The notes: generated by a model not told the origin, from the sequence alone. Positions 1-8,633 are shown, counted from the first letter of the stretch. The stretch is DNA of 27,940 nucleotides from Proteobacteria bacterium UBA2383 (GCA_002343485.1 DDST01000168.1:14839-42778), one strand, 5' to 3'. Translations and numbers: made by a program.

Positions 1-2139
1 GCCGCACGGCTCACCCGCGTCCAGCGCCAACGTCTTGGCCAGCGCGGCCAGCACCGCCCGCGGCACGGGTAACTCGAACAGGGTCGCGGCCCGCAACAAC
101 TCGCATTCGCCCGGCTTGAGCACCGCCAGCGAGTGATCGATGGCCAGATTCTCCAGAAACGTCCGCACGGTTTCCTGATCCGGGTTGTGGCCCGCCAGGT
201 AATGCTCCATCGCCGTCAAGGCTTGATCGCAGGCAGCGGGATCTTGCAAGGACAGGGAAAACAGGCGGTCTTGCAAACCCGGATTGCCCTGGGCCAGCGC
301 GATGCACCGCTGGGTACGGGTTTCGTCCGGCACGGCTTTGGCCTGACCGGCGGGGCGGGCTTTCCGGGCCGCTTGCTGGCGGCTCTCCGCCGTTTCCATC
401 GGCGGCAAGTGCAAAGCAAACAGCGCATCGGCCAGATCGCGGTCATCCTGCTGGGGCAGGGTAAACCGGAACCGGCTGGTTATCAGCAAGCGGGAATCGC
501 TGTCCGCTTCGGCGAACGCCTCCATCACCGCCCGCAGCACGGGCACCCATTCCGGCTGAACCCGGTGCAAACCTCCGGGACCGGGATCGCACAGGATGCG
601 TTCCAGATCATCCAATATCAACAGCACGGGCCGGTGAGTGACGCGCCCGCTATCATCCTTTACCAGTTCCCGGCACGGGCCTTCCAACAACGCCCGCAGG
701 CCATCCGCCAATTCATCTGGATGCTGGCGCACCCGATCCCGATAGGCATCGATGATGTCCCGGACTTCCTGGCCGCCGATGGCGCGCCGAAACGCTTCTA
801 AGATCGCTGGCGCGCCGTAATGCCCGAACACCACCACCGGCTCGTGGTGATGCAGCCGGTTGGCCACTCGCGCCGCCAAGCTGGATTTGCCCTGCCGCCC
901 CATGCCGTGAATCAGCACGCCCGCGTGATTGCGCTGGCGTAACTCGCGCAACGCATCTTGCAGCGGCCGGCGGCGTCCTACAAACTCGAAACGCCCGGCG
1001 ACTGGAATCTGTTGCCCCTTGGCATCCAGAAACTCCTTGTGACCGCCATCGATATCCTTGCGATGCCGGGCGCGATTGCCTTTGATCAGCGGCCCGCCGC
1101 CAGCCGGCCCCAGGAACAAACGCGCCAAATGCCAATCCCGCGACCGCGCCAGCGGGTCCGCCTCGTGCCGGTTCAATAAGGCGGAACGGGCTGCGGCGAG
1201 CGCTGCTTGCAGATCGGCCTTGCGCGCCAATTGCTGATAGAGATGCGCGGCGAATTCCGTGGCTTCCGCGTCCGACACCGGCCCGTCCCAGCCCAGCACC
1301 GCCGGCATCCCCGCCCGCAGCAATGCCAAGGCCAGTGAATCCACGATCCCGGTTCCATCTCCGGTTTCCGCCCCTTCGGCGGTGTGGCAGGCCGACAAAA
1401 ACAGCAGCCGAGGGCGATGGGTGGACAGGTCTTCGATCAGGCGCTCGACGCTGGCCGGGTCGCTAGTGCCTTCGTCGGTTTCCAGGCACAGCGCGGGTTT
1501 GGCGCCGCCCTGGCCATGACAGGACAGGTGCAGGACATCCACCGGCGCTTCCTCCGCCACGCGCGCCGCCAGCCACTCCAGCGTACCGCTTTCTTCTACG
1601 GTCAAATCCAGACCGGTTTGCTCTGTGGCGTCCAGAATGGCGGTTTCCTCGGCTTCGTAATCCAAGCGGTGCTGATCACGGGGCGCGGCAGCCATGAATA
1701 CCAGGGATAACCGGCAGGGAGAAGGGGCCGCCGGCTGAGTTGGTTCGCCCAAGCGGCGCACCGGGGTATAGCGCAATGCCAGATTCGCCGCCAGATAACC
1801 CTGGCCGTCGGCCAGCAACTCCCAAGGTAACTGGAGAAACAGCCGGACCAAGGCATTGGGATCGCGCGGCGCGCGCCATTCGACGATCCAGGGCACAGGT
1901 GCGGTTTCGCGCGCGCGGGCCAGCCAACCGGCGTCGCCATCCAGCCAGGCGTACAGTTCCCGGCCTAGCCGCGAGCGTGCCGCCTCGTCTCCGTGTTCCC
2001 GCAGGCGGTTGCGGTAATCCTGCAACCAGCCGCGAAACCGGGATTCGTCGGCGGGAGTCAGCGGGCGGGATTCATCCAGACCGGCTTGCTCGCAACGCAA
2101 GCACAAACGGTCCGGTTCAATGCGGAAAAGGGTGGTCAT
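1..2139 (-). CDS. CHAT protease fused to NB-ARC/STAND ATPase (3' end beyond window)
   Basis: The minus-strand frame starts with ATG at 2139 (MTTLFRIEPD) and stays open for 713 codons to the window edge, so the C-terminus is missing. Residues about 140-345 form a CHAT (caspase-like) protease: a strand ending LHLSCHGQGG supplies the likely catalytic His208 and FLSACHTAEG supplies Cys251. After a linker, residues about 380-710 are a STAND ATPase of NB-ARC type. It has P-loop GMGRQGKSS (412-420), Walker B LLILDDLE (506-513), LLITSR as the sensor arginine strand (551-556), a GNPGL motif (618-622), then a winged-helix-like segment. In such proteins a C-terminal repeat sensor usually follows, and binding there would release the protease; that part is outside the window. 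A small gene lies 33 bp upstream and is probably co-transcribed. The family assignment is strong. A defence or programmed-death role is inferred from known CHAT-STAND proteins, and the protease substrate is unknown. Confidence 0.88.
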   Translation of the reverse strand, partial: MTTLFRIEPDRLCLRCEQAGLDESRPLTPADESRFRGWLQDYRNRLREHGDEAARSRLGRELYAWLDGDAGWLARARETAPVPWIVEWRAPRDPNALVRLFLQLPWELLADGQGYLAANLALRYTPVRRLGEPTQPAAPSPCRLSLVFMAAAPRDQHRLDYEAEETAILDATEQTGLDLTVEESGTLEWLAARVAEEAPVDVLHLSCHGQGGAKPALCLETDEGTSDPASVERLIEDLSTHRPRLLFLSACHTAEGAETGDGTGIVDSLALALLRAGMPAVLGWDGPVSDAEATEFAAHLYQQLARKADLQAALAAARSALLNRHEADPLARSRDWHLARLFLGPAGGGPLIKGNRARHRKDIDGGHKEFLDAKGQQIPVAGRFEFVGRRRPLQDALRELRQRNHAGVLIHGMGRQGKSSLAARVANRLHHHEPVVVFGHYGAPAILEAFRRAIGGQEVRDIIDAYRDRVRQHPDELADGLRALLEGPCRELVKDDSGRVTHRPVLLILDDLERILCDPGPGGLHRVQPEWVPVLRAVMEAFAEADSDSRLLITSRFRFTLPQQDDRDLADALFALHLPPMETAESRQQAARKARPAGQAKAVPDETRTQRCIALAQGNPGLQDRLFSLSLQDPAACDQALTAMEHYLAGHNPDQETVRTFLENLAIDHSLAVLKPGECELLRAATLFELPVPRAVLAALAKTLALDAGEPCG

Positions 2140-2172
2140 GGCCTCGTCCAACTCCTTAGCCGGTTAGAGGGA

Positions 2173-2562
2173 TTATGGCTCTTGCGCTTTACCGGCAGCG
2201 TCCAAAACGTCAGCAGGCTCGATCTCGTCCAGCGCCAGCGGGGCCGCATTTCGCCGCTGGAGCCAGATGCGTGTGCCGTGCTCTCGCCACTCGCGGCGGG
2301 CCAGCGCGATCAGGCGCTCGACTTTCTGCTTGAGCTGGAGGCGCTCGGCTAAATCCACGGTTGCCAGCAACGCGCCGGGGATGCTGAGAATCAGCGCCGC
2401 GACTGCGATGGGATCGGCGGCTTTCTCCGTCTCGCTGCTCGGGGGTATGCGCGGGTTTTCGCGGCGGGCCTTTGCGTCGAACGTTTCCGCAAAGAACGTC
2501 TCCAGCGCGGCGGCTGTCGCGCCGGATTGTGGGCCTTGGAGGTGAAATTTGAGATCGGACAT
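2173..2562 (-). CDS. Small helical/TM partner of the CHAT-STAND gene
   Basis: 129 codons, starting MSDLKFHLQG and ending just before the CHAT-STAND gene. I do not recognise a named family with certainty. Residues about 1-30 look like a compact strand-helix unit (KFHLQGP, then ALETFFAETF). The middle (about 50-70) is a hydrophobic helix, AVAALILSIPGALLATVDLA, long enough to be one membrane segment or a buried helix. It is followed by a charged helix LKQKVERLIALARREW. The position directly upstream of a CHAT-NTPase gene, in the same orientation, resembles the small effector-associated constant components (EACC-like proteins) that accompany bacterial NTP-dependent conflict systems. The resemblance is by architecture and context only. 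It could regulate or anchor the protease, or be an unrelated membrane peptide. Confidence 0.7.
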   Translation of the reverse strand: MSDLKFHLQGPQSGATAAALETFFAETFDAKARRENPRIPPSSETEKAADPIAVAALILSIPGALLATVDLAERLQLKQKVERLIALARREWREHGTRIWLQRRNAAPLALDEIEPADVLDAAGKAQEP

Positions 2563-2609
2563 CGCACAGTTTCCTTGGATGGATGAAAGATCGTAACCAG
2601 CAGAGCCTG

Positions 2610-2641
2610 GCTGTCACTCTTAAGAGTCTTGCTGTCACTCT
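2610..2641. promoter_or_regulatory. Tandem 11-bp repeats and palindrome upstream of the CHAT operon
   Basis: The 151-bp gap between the small CHAT-operon gene and the CBS/ACT gene contains GCTGTCACTCT at 2610-2620 and again at 2631-2641, a 21-bp period (two helical turns). Between and overlapping them is the perfect 12-bp palindrome ACTCTTAAGAGT at 2616-2627. Farther out are TGAAAGATC at 2584-2592 with its complement GATCTTTCA at 2654-2662, and TCCTTGGA at 2572-2579 with TCCAAGGA at 2641-2648. The layout is operator-like for a factor controlling the minus-strand CHAT operon. No clear terminator for the upstream liv operon was found here. Confidence 0.35.
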
Positions 2642-2713
2642 CCAAGGATAACTGATCTTTCAGCGTTTGGCTGTGCTGCGCCGGCCGGCTCTGACAGAGG
2701 AGAATATAAGGCG

Positions 2714-3376
2714 TTACTTTCTTGCAAGCGGCAGCGTCTCGGTGAGCAAATCATAACCAAGATCACGCAGATGCTGGTTTAAGGCATGGGGGTTGGGGGC
2801 GCGGTAGCGAACCACGGCGATCCGCAAGCCGGTTTGATCAGGATGCAGCGGTGAAACGACAGTGGCGATATAGCCACCGGCTTCATTAATGGCGGTTAGC
2901 AGTTTGCTGAGCTGGCCGATCGTGTCAGGCAGATGTACGGTAATGCGCGTGGCGTCTTCCATCAGACAGCCGGTGATTTCAAGGAAAAAATCCAGCAAAT
3001 CTTCGTGGGTGACGATCCCAACCAGTTGACCACTGCTTTCGACGACGGGCAGGCAGCCGATCCTCTCTTGACGCAGCAGCCGTGCAGCTTCTTCGACCAG
3101 GGTATCTGGGGTGCAGGTGATCACTTTGGAGCGCATGACCTTGGCTGCGGTCAGTTTACCCAGCAGGTAATTGGCCTCGCCTACTGAGAGCGTTGTGATG
3201 GGGGAGGGCGAGACACGTTCCAGATCGTGGGAGGTGACCAATCCGGTTAGATGACCTTCACGCACAACCGGCAGGTGGCGGATATGATGATCACGCATTA
3301 GAGCGGCCAATTGCGGCAGGCGGGTATCTTCAGTGACCTGTAAGACTCCACGGGTCATGATCCGGTCTACATGCAT
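2714..3376 (-). CDS. AcuB-like tandem CBS plus ACT domain protein
   Basis: 220 residues. Two CBS domains occupy about 1-60 (MHVDRIMTRGVLQV, HHIRHLPVVREGHLTGLVTS) and 77-130 (AKVMRSKVITCTPDT, RIGCLPVVESSGQLVGIVT). An ACT-like regulatory domain (ITVHLPDTIGQLSKLLTAIN onward) fills the C-terminal third. CBS pairs bind adenine nucleotides and ACT domains bind small ligands, often amino acids, so this is a cytosolic sensor rather than an enzyme. AcuB was named for acetoin utilisation in Bacillus, but proteobacterial homologues sit at the end of livKHMGF/ior loci, as here. It is the last gene of the minus-strand operon, 25 bp after livF. Regulation of the transporter or of carbon flux by energy charge is an inference. 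Confidence 0.85.
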   Translation of the reverse strand: MHVDRIMTRGVLQVTEDTRLPQLAALMRDHHIRHLPVVREGHLTGLVTSHDLERVSPSPITTLSVGEANYLLGKLTAAKVMRSKVITCTPDTLVEEAARLLRQERIGCLPVVESSGQLVGIVTHEDLLDFFLEITGCLMEDATRITVHLPDTIGQLSKLLTAINEAGGYIATVVSPLHPDQTGLRIAVVRYRAPNPHALNQHLRDLGYDLLTETLPLARK

Positions 3377-3401
3377 GGTTCAATCCTCCCTTTACCCAAA
3401 C

Positions 3402-4190
3402 TTAATAACCCAAATACGCCCGGCGCACGTCGTCATCAGCCAGTAGCTCCGATGCGGGAGCGGTTTTGACAATGCGCCCTGTCTCCAGAATATAGCCGCG
3501 CCCGGCGATGGCGAGGGCGGCGCGGGCGTTCTGTTCGACCAGCAAGATGGTGACTCCTTGGGTGTTGAGTTCGACAATCACCCGGAAAATCTCTTCAACC
3601 AGCAGGGGCGCGAGACCCATCGACGGTTCATCCAGCAGCAGCAGACGGGGCCGGCCCAGCAAGGCGCGGCCAATGGCTAACATTTGCTGCTGGCCACCGG
3701 ACAGGGTGCCGGCGAGCTGCTGGCGGCGCTCGTGGAGAATCGGGAATAGATGATAGACCCGTTCCATCTCGTGCCGTATCCAACCGGCGTTGCGGTGCTG
3801 GCGATAGGCGCCCAGCCGCAGGTTATCCTCGACACTCAAAGGCGCAAAGACTTGGCGGCCTTCAGGCACTTGACAGATTCCAGCGGCGACGATGCGGTGA
3901 GAGGGCCAGCGGGTGATGTCATGGCCATCAAAACGGATGGTTCCAGCACTCGGAGGATGCAGGCTGGATAAGGTGTGGAGCAGAGTGGTTTTGCCAGCGC
4001 CATTGCCGCCGACTAACGCGACCAGCTCGCCCGCATGAACGCTCAAGCTAATGCCGTGAATCACCTGTACCGGGCCGTAGTGGCTGTTCAGGCCCGTGAT
4101 TTCCAGCAGCAGCTCCTCACCGTTTTTTAGGGAAGAAGAACCGGAGGTGAGGAGGGAATCGGGCGCATTAGACGGCATACTGCACGGCAC
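3402..4190 (-). CDS. livF: Branched-chain amino-acid ABC transporter ATPase LivF
   Basis: ATP-hydrolysing subunit of a HAAT-family importer, on the cytoplasmic face with LivG. Visible motifs: Walker A GGNGAGKTTLL, signature LSGGQQQMLAIGRAL, Walker B LLLLDEPSMGL, and the D-loop and His switch region ending LLVEQNARAAL. This order and the late VEQN sequence are typical of LivF. The ATG at 4190 makes the gene overlap livG by 23 bp. The first 27 or so residues (to KNGEELLLE) are Ser/Pro-rich and not part of the conserved domain, so a shorter start is possible. It is preceded by livG and followed by the CBS/ACT gene. Confidence 0.93.
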   Translation of the reverse strand: MPCSMPSNAPDSLLTSGSSSLKNGEELLLEITGLNSHYGPVQVIHGISLSVHAGELVALVGGNGAGKTTLLHTLSSLHPPSAGTIRFDGHDITRWPSHRIVAAGICQVPEGRQVFAPLSVEDNLRLGAYRQHRNAGWIRHEMERVYHLFPILHERRQQLAGTLSGGQQQMLAIGRALLGRPRLLLLDEPSMGLAPLLVEEIFRVIVELNTQGVTILLVEQNARAALAIAGRGYILETGRIVKTAPASELLADDDVRRAYLGY

Positions 4191-4971
4191 CCCCCAGATA
4201 GGCGGCGATGACCCGGGGATCCGCCTGAATTTCCGCCGGTGTGCCTTCCGCTAAGACACTGCCGTAATCTAATACCAGTAAGCGATCCGAGACACTCATG
4301 ACCAGTGGCATATGATGCTCAACCAATAGCACAGTAACGCCGGATGCGCGGATGCGCATGATCAAGTCACGCAAGGCCATCGTTTCAGTGTCGTTGAGAC
4401 CAGCAGCGGGTTCGTCCAGCAGCAGCAGTTGGGGTTTGGCGGCCAATGCGCGGGCCATTTCAACCCGTTTCATCAAGCCGTAGGGCAGGGCGCCTGCGAG
4501 GCGTTCGCTTTGACCGGACAGCCCGCACAATTCCAGCGCTTCGCTGGCCCATTCCCGGAGCTGCTGTTCTTCATGCCGTACGCTGGAGAGGCGCAAGGCG
4601 GCGGCCAGCAGGCCGGTTTTGGCGCGCAGGTGGCAACCGACCATGACGTTTTCCAGGACGGTCATATTGAAGAACAGTTGCAGATTCTGGAAGGTGCGGG
4701 CAATGCCGAGGGCGGCGATGCGATGCGGGGGCAGGCCGCGTAGTTCTTGGCCGTTGAAACGCAGCGAGCCTGCGGCAGGCTGGTAGAACCCGCACAGGAC
4801 ATTAAACAGGGTCGTTTTACCAGCGCCATTGGGGCCGATGATGGCCTGGATCCGGTTGGCTGACGTTTGGAAACTAATACCGGCCAGGGCCATGACGCCG
4901 CCAAAACTTTGTTCAAGCGTCTCGATGGCAAGTAAGGGGGGGGGGTTCGTCATGGCTGCATGATTTTGCAT
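4168..4971 (-). CDS. livG: Branched-chain amino-acid ABC transporter ATPase LivG
   Basis: 267 residues, the second ATPase of the importer. Walker A IIGPNGAGKTTLFN, the family-typical GIARTFQNLQLF Q-loop, degenerate signature LPYGLMKRVEMARAL, Walker B LLLLDEPAAGL and LLVEHHMPLVM identify LivG. The start ATG at 4971 follows AAAGGA at a short 3-base spacing, immediately after the livM stop. An in-frame ATG six codons later (MTNPPP) has no visible ribosome site. It pairs with LivF to energise the LivHM channel. Confidence 0.93.
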   Translation of the reverse strand: MQNHAAMTNPPPLLAIETLEQSFGGVMALAGISFQTSANRIQAIIGPNGAGKTTLFNVLCGFYQPAAGSLRFNGQELRGLPPHRIAALGIARTFQNLQLFFNMTVLENVMVGCHLRAKTGLLAAALRLSSVRHEEQQLREWASEALELCGLSGQSERLAGALPYGLMKRVEMARALAAKPQLLLLDEPAAGLNDTETMALRDLIMRIRASGVTVLLVEHHMPLVMSVSDRLLVLDYGSVLAEGTPAEIQADPRVIAAYLGGAVQYAV

Positions 4972-5934
4972 TTATCCTTTGTGCCTTTGCCTTGAAGCGA
5001 TCAAGGCCCACCCTCGCCGCACGCCTTGGCTCACACCGGCAAATAGTCCTTGTGGCAGAAAGATCATCACGGCCATAAGCAGCGCGCCGTGAATCAGCAT
5101 TTCGTAATCCTCGAAAACCACCAAGCCTTCATGCAACAGGGTTAGGGCAATTGCGCCACACGCTGCGCCAAAGGTTGAGGCCATCCCGCCCAGCACTACC
5201 ATCGTCACAAGCTCTACTGAGATCATGAGACTGAAGGAATCCGGGCTGACAAACGCCTGCTGATGGGCAAATAGACTCCCGGCGCAGGCGGCGAAAAGCG
5301 CTGAGACGACAAATATCTGCGTCTTGGCGCGAGTGGCGTCAATCCCCATCATCTGGGCGGCGAATTCGGAGCCGCGCACTGCCCGCAGTGCGCGGCCGAT
5401 CCGTGAATCGACGATATTCAGCGATAACCAGATAGACAGCAGCATGGCAGCGGCGATAACGCCATACCATTGCTGGTCGCCGTCGACTGTCCAGCCCAAT
5501 AGATTCAGGGGCGGGATTTCACCCAGACCATCGGGACCACCCGTCCAGTGCGCCGCTTGGACCAGGATGACATGAATAATGATGCCAAAACCCAGCGTTG
5601 CCATGGCCAGATAATGGCCGCGCAGGCGGAGAATAGGCCGGGCCAGCAGCCAGGCAATGGTTCCAGCCACCCACAGGCCGGCCAGCATCGCCAGAAGACT
5701 GGGCCAGCTAAAACGGGTGGTCAGAATCGCTGAGGCATAAGCGCCCATACCGAAGAAAGCCGCGTGGCCCAGGGAAATTTGTCCAGCGTAGCCCATTAGC
5801 AGGTTAAGACCGACAGCAAGAATGACGTGCAGCCCGGCCGCGATGCCGACAACCGTGACAAAGTAGTTGTCCGGAAATAACACGGGCAGCAATACGACGC
5901 TGGCCGCGAAAATGAAAAAACCGGTCAGCCGCAT
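4972..5934 (-). CDS. livM: Branched-chain amino-acid ABC permease LivM
   Basis: 320 residues with about nine to ten hydrophobic segments. It contains the LivM hallmark near residues 45-65, LNLLMGYAGQISLGHAAFF, and a coupling-helix region around VRGSEFAAQMMGID. It forms the inner-membrane channel with LivH. It starts 3 bp after the livH stop and abuts livG, so translation is coupled through the transporter genes. Length and motifs fit the family; substrate identity cannot be read from the permease. Confidence 0.93.
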   Translation of the reverse strand: MRLTGFFIFAASVVLLPVLFPDNYFVTVVGIAAGLHVILAVGLNLLMGYAGQISLGHAAFFGMGAYASAILTTRFSWPSLLAMLAGLWVAGTIAWLLARPILRLRGHYLAMATLGFGIIIHVILVQAAHWTGGPDGLGEIPPLNLLGWTVDGDQQWYGVIAAAMLLSIWLSLNIVDSRIGRALRAVRGSEFAAQMMGIDATRAKTQIFVVSALFAACAGSLFAHQQAFVSPDSFSLMISVELVTMVVLGGMASTFGAACGAIALTLLHEGLVVFEDYEMLIHGALLMAVMIFLPQGLFAGVSQGVRRGWALIASRQRHKG

Positions 5935-5937
5935 CGT

Positions 5938-6813
5938 TCAGACCCGTTCCGCGGCTTTGTGGCTAAACAGCCCAGTCGGTTCAAAAAACAGCACCATGAG
6001 CACAAATATAAAGGCAATCGCATCCTTGTAGCCGGAGGAGATCAGTCCCGCACCCAGCGCTTCCAGCACGCCCAGGAGTAGACCGCCCGCGACCGCGCCC
6101 ATGGGGTTACCGATCCCGCCGACGATCGCGGCGGAGAAACCTTTGAGGCCCAGCATAATCCCGGCTTCGTAGGAACTGAAGGTGATGGGGGCAACAAGAA
6201 TGCCAGCGATCGCGCCTAAACCGGCGGACAGGCCGTAGGCCAACCGCAACATGACCTGGACGTTGATGCCGGCCAATTGCGCGGCCGCACGGTTGAACGA
6301 ACAGGCCAAGAGCGCCTTGCCAAGTAAGGTGCGATTTAGAAAAGCGTTGACCAGTGCTACCAATACGACCGTGCCACCGAGTATCCACAGGCTTTGCGGC
6401 AGCAGGGTGGCGCCACCGAGATCGATCGGCTCATTACCGGAGAACGCAGGCAAAGGCAGCGAGTTTTTGCCCCAGAGCAGCGACGCAACCCCACGCAGGA
6501 ATATTGCCGCGCCGATGGTAATGATAATCGTCGTCACCACCGAAGCCCCCTTGGCTGGTTCAATAGCGAAGCGCTCCAGCAGCAAGCCAACTAATGTTGT
6601 GAGCAGCACCGCCGCAATAGCCGCGAGCGGCAGGGGCAGCCCCGCCGCTAACAGGGCAATCGCATTCATAGCCCCCAGCATCACGAATTCACCTTGCGCG
6701 AAGTTGACGACGTCCGAGGCGTTGTAGATCAGGGCAAAACCTAATCCCACCAAGGCGTAGATCGAACCTACCGTGATGCCAGTAACCAGGAACTGGAAGA
6801 TTTGTTCAAGCAT
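5938..6813 (-). CDS. livH: Branched-chain amino-acid ABC permease LivH
   Basis: 291 residues, strongly hydrophobic. The N-terminus LVTGITVGSIYALVGLGFAL and the motif NFAQGEFVMLGA are characteristic of LivH permeases, as is FSAAIVGGIGNPMGAVAGG near the C-terminus. It is an inner-membrane partner of LivM. It begins 9 bp after the binding-protein gene and sits in the usual KHMGF order. Confidence 0.93.
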   Translation of the reverse strand: MLEQIFQFLVTGITVGSIYALVGLGFALIYNASDVVNFAQGEFVMLGAMNAIALLAAGLPLPLAAIAAVLLTTLVGLLLERFAIEPAKGASVVTTIIITIGAAIFLRGVASLLWGKNSLPLPAFSGNEPIDLGGATLLPQSLWILGGTVVLVALVNAFLNRTLLGKALLACSFNRAAAQLAGINVQVMLRLAYGLSAGLGAIAGILVAPITFSSYEAGIMLGLKGFSAAIVGGIGNPMGAVAGGLLLGVLEALGAGLISSGYKDAIAFIFVLMVLFFEPTGLFSHKAAERV

Positions 6814-6822
6814 TGACAGCCG

Positions 6823-7965
6823 CTATTCGACAATCTTCCAAGCGCCGTTGTGGATCTCGACCATTTTAAAGGCGTCCAGGTTCAGGCCCATGTGATCTTC
6901 CGGGGTCATGTTGAAAACGCCGGCGGTGCCAATGAAGCCCTGGGTTTTCTCGATTTCATCCCGAACCTTGACCTTGTCTGTACCGCCCGCCCGCTTGATG
7001 GCCTCGGCAGCGATCAGTATGCCGTCGTATGCATGGCCGCCGAAGGTTGAGACCGGCCCGTGCTTGCTTTCATAAGCTTTCTTGTAGGCCAGCAAGATGG
7101 GTTTTTGCGGATCGGTGTCAGCTAGTTGCCCGGCAACCACCAAAGCCGCTGCCGGCAAGCGCACCCCTTCTGCTGCGTCACCTGCCAAGTCGATGAAAGT
7201 TTGGGAGGCAACCCCATGAGACTGGTAGACCGGCAGGCCGATACCCAGTTGTTTGATGTTCTTGGTGACAATTGCTGGCGCTTGGCCGAAACCAAAGTTG
7301 ATGATCGCCTGAGCGCTGGTGGCGCGAATCTTGGTCAACGGGGTGGTCATATCTGTGTCCTTGTTGCCGTAGGACTCGTCAGCGACCAGGGTAATGCCGT
7401 ATTCAGGCGCGAGCTTGAGAATTTGCGCCCGGCCCGATTTGTCGAAGCCGCCATCGCCGGTGATGAGCGCGACCTGGGTCAAATGACGCTTGCGTAGATC
7501 TTCGAAGATCTTGGCCGCAGCCATGCGGTCCGTGTGGGCCACCTTAAACACCCACTTCCGGGCGGGTTCGATGATTTCAACCGCGCCTGCCAAGGAAATC
7601 AGTGGAATGCTTTCCTTCTCCACCTCGGGAATCACCGCCAAGGTGTCTCCTGAAGTGGTGCCGCCGACAATCAGATCAACATTATCTTTGCGAATTAGGC
7701 GCTTGACAAAGTTCAATGCCTCGCGGGCATTGCCGCCGGTATCGTAATGAATCAATTCTACGTTACGTCCATTCAGGCCGCCTTTCGCGTTGATGTCCTC
7801 AACGATCATTTGCAGGGTTTTTAGCTCGGGATCGCCTAGGAAGGAGGCCGGACCGGTGGTCGTGAGAAAGGTGCCGATTTTGATGGGTCCGGCAGCATTG
7901 ACGAGATTGGCGCTCACGAATAACGCCGCCGCGAGAAGCGTCCTTAAAAATTGTGATTTGAGCAT
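6823..7965 (-). CDS. Periplasmic branched-chain/aromatic amino-acid binding protein (LivK-like)
   Basis: 380 residues. A Sec signal peptide (MLKSQFLRTLLAAALFVSANLVNA, cleavage near residue 25) precedes a type I periplasmic binding fold beginning GPIKIGTFLTTTGPASFLGD. The segment VDLIVGGTTSGDTLAVIPEV is typical of the Peripla_BP_6 family. A good ribosome site (TTGGAGGAATAAAG) precedes the ATG at 7965. It lies 74 bp downstream of iorB and directly upstream of livH, so it should deliver ligand to the LivHMGF importer. Given the ior neighbours, the ligand may be an aromatic or branched-chain amino acid or a related carboxylate; this is inference. Confidence 0.9.
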   Translation of the reverse strand: MLKSQFLRTLLAAALFVSANLVNAAGPIKIGTFLTTTGPASFLGDPELKTLQMIVEDINAKGGLNGRNVELIHYDTGGNAREALNFVKRLIRKDNVDLIVGGTTSGDTLAVIPEVEKESIPLISLAGAVEIIEPARKWVFKVAHTDRMAAAKIFEDLRKRHLTQVALITGDGGFDKSGRAQILKLAPEYGITLVADESYGNKDTDMTTPLTKIRATSAQAIINFGFGQAPAIVTKNIKQLGIGLPVYQSHGVASQTFIDLAGDAAEGVRLPAAALVVAGQLADTDPQKPILLAYKKAYESKHGPVSTFGGHAYDGILIAAEAIKRAGGTDKVKVRDEIEKTQGFIGTAGVFNMTPEDHMGLNLDAFKMVEIHNGAWKIVE

Positions 7966-8039
7966 TCTTTATTCCTCCAAATGGTGCACTGAGTGGTGAG
8001 ATGTGCGTTATTTTGGTAACCCGTAATGCCTATTTGCGA

Positions 8040-8633
8040 TCAATGCCCTGCCGCCCGGCCTGCATCGAAGGCTTGGGCATTGATCTCCGCTAATTTGGGT
8101 TTGTAGGCGCGAAAACCCTCGACGATACATGCTTTCAGTACTTCAGAGGGGAAGGGCAGATAATCGCTAATTGCGCCCAGCATGATGGTGTTCACCAGTT
8201 TGGAATTGCCCAGCTCATCCGCAATGGCGCCGGCGTCAAAGGTATGGACTTCGATGCCGGCTGATGCCAGTTCGGCAATCGGATCGGCAGGATAATCGTA
8301 CAGTCCGGCTGAAACTATGGGCGGAGTCAACCGTAAGGTGTTGACCATGGCAACGCCTGACGGACGCAAGTAAGGCAACCAACGTAGTCCCTCAGCGGCT
8401 TCAAAGCCAATCAGCAAATCGGCTTCCCCTGGGTCGATCTGCGGTGAGTAGACCTTAGGGCCAAAGCGAACATGCGAAGAAACCACGCCGCCGCGCTGGG
8501 CCATGCCGGCGACCTCGGTTTTTTTAACGTCGTAGCCCTGATCCAAAGCGGTGCGGGCCAGCATCTCGGCAGCGGTCATGACCCCTTGACCGCCGATGCC
8601 TACGACAAGGATGTTCGTAATGCCATCAGTCAT
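8040..8633 (-). CDS. iorB: Indolepyruvate ferredoxin oxidoreductase beta subunit IorB
   Basis: I place the start at ATG 8633 (MTDGITNILVVGIGGQGVMT), which gives 197 residues, normal for IorB, and an 8-bp overlap with the iorA stop. A longer in-frame reading from 8747 only adds 38 residues encoded opposite iorA's ferredoxin-domain codons in another frame. The GIGGQGV motif and the conserved AEMLARTALDQGYDVKKTEV and GMAQRGGVVSSHVRFG segments are typical of the gamma-type domain of 2-oxoacid:ferredoxin oxidoreductases. With IorA it oxidatively decarboxylates aryl pyruvates (indolepyruvate, phenylpyruvate) to acyl-CoA, reducing ferredoxin. The overlap implies stoichiometric coupled translation. 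Confidence 0.9.
   Translation of the reverse strand: MTDGITNILVVGIGGQGVMTAAEMLARTALDQGYDVKKTEVAGMAQRGGVVSSHVRFGPKVYSPQIDPGEADLLIGFEAAEGLRWLPYLRPSGVAMVNTLRLTPPIVSAGLYDYPADPIAELASAGIEVHTFDAGAIADELGNSKLVNTIMLGAISDYLPFPSEVLKACIVEGFRAYKPKLAEINAQAFDAGRAAGH

Noticed and set aside
133..801. A 222-codon open frame on the plus strand
   Set aside because: It lies opposite the CHAT-STAND gene, whose frame shows catalytic and ATPase motifs; the plus-strand product has no recognisable domain and is a high-GC shadow.
1740..2159. A 139-codon plus-strand frame
   Set aside because: Antisense to the N-terminus of the CHAT protein, Arg/Pro-rich low-complexity product, no ribosome site.
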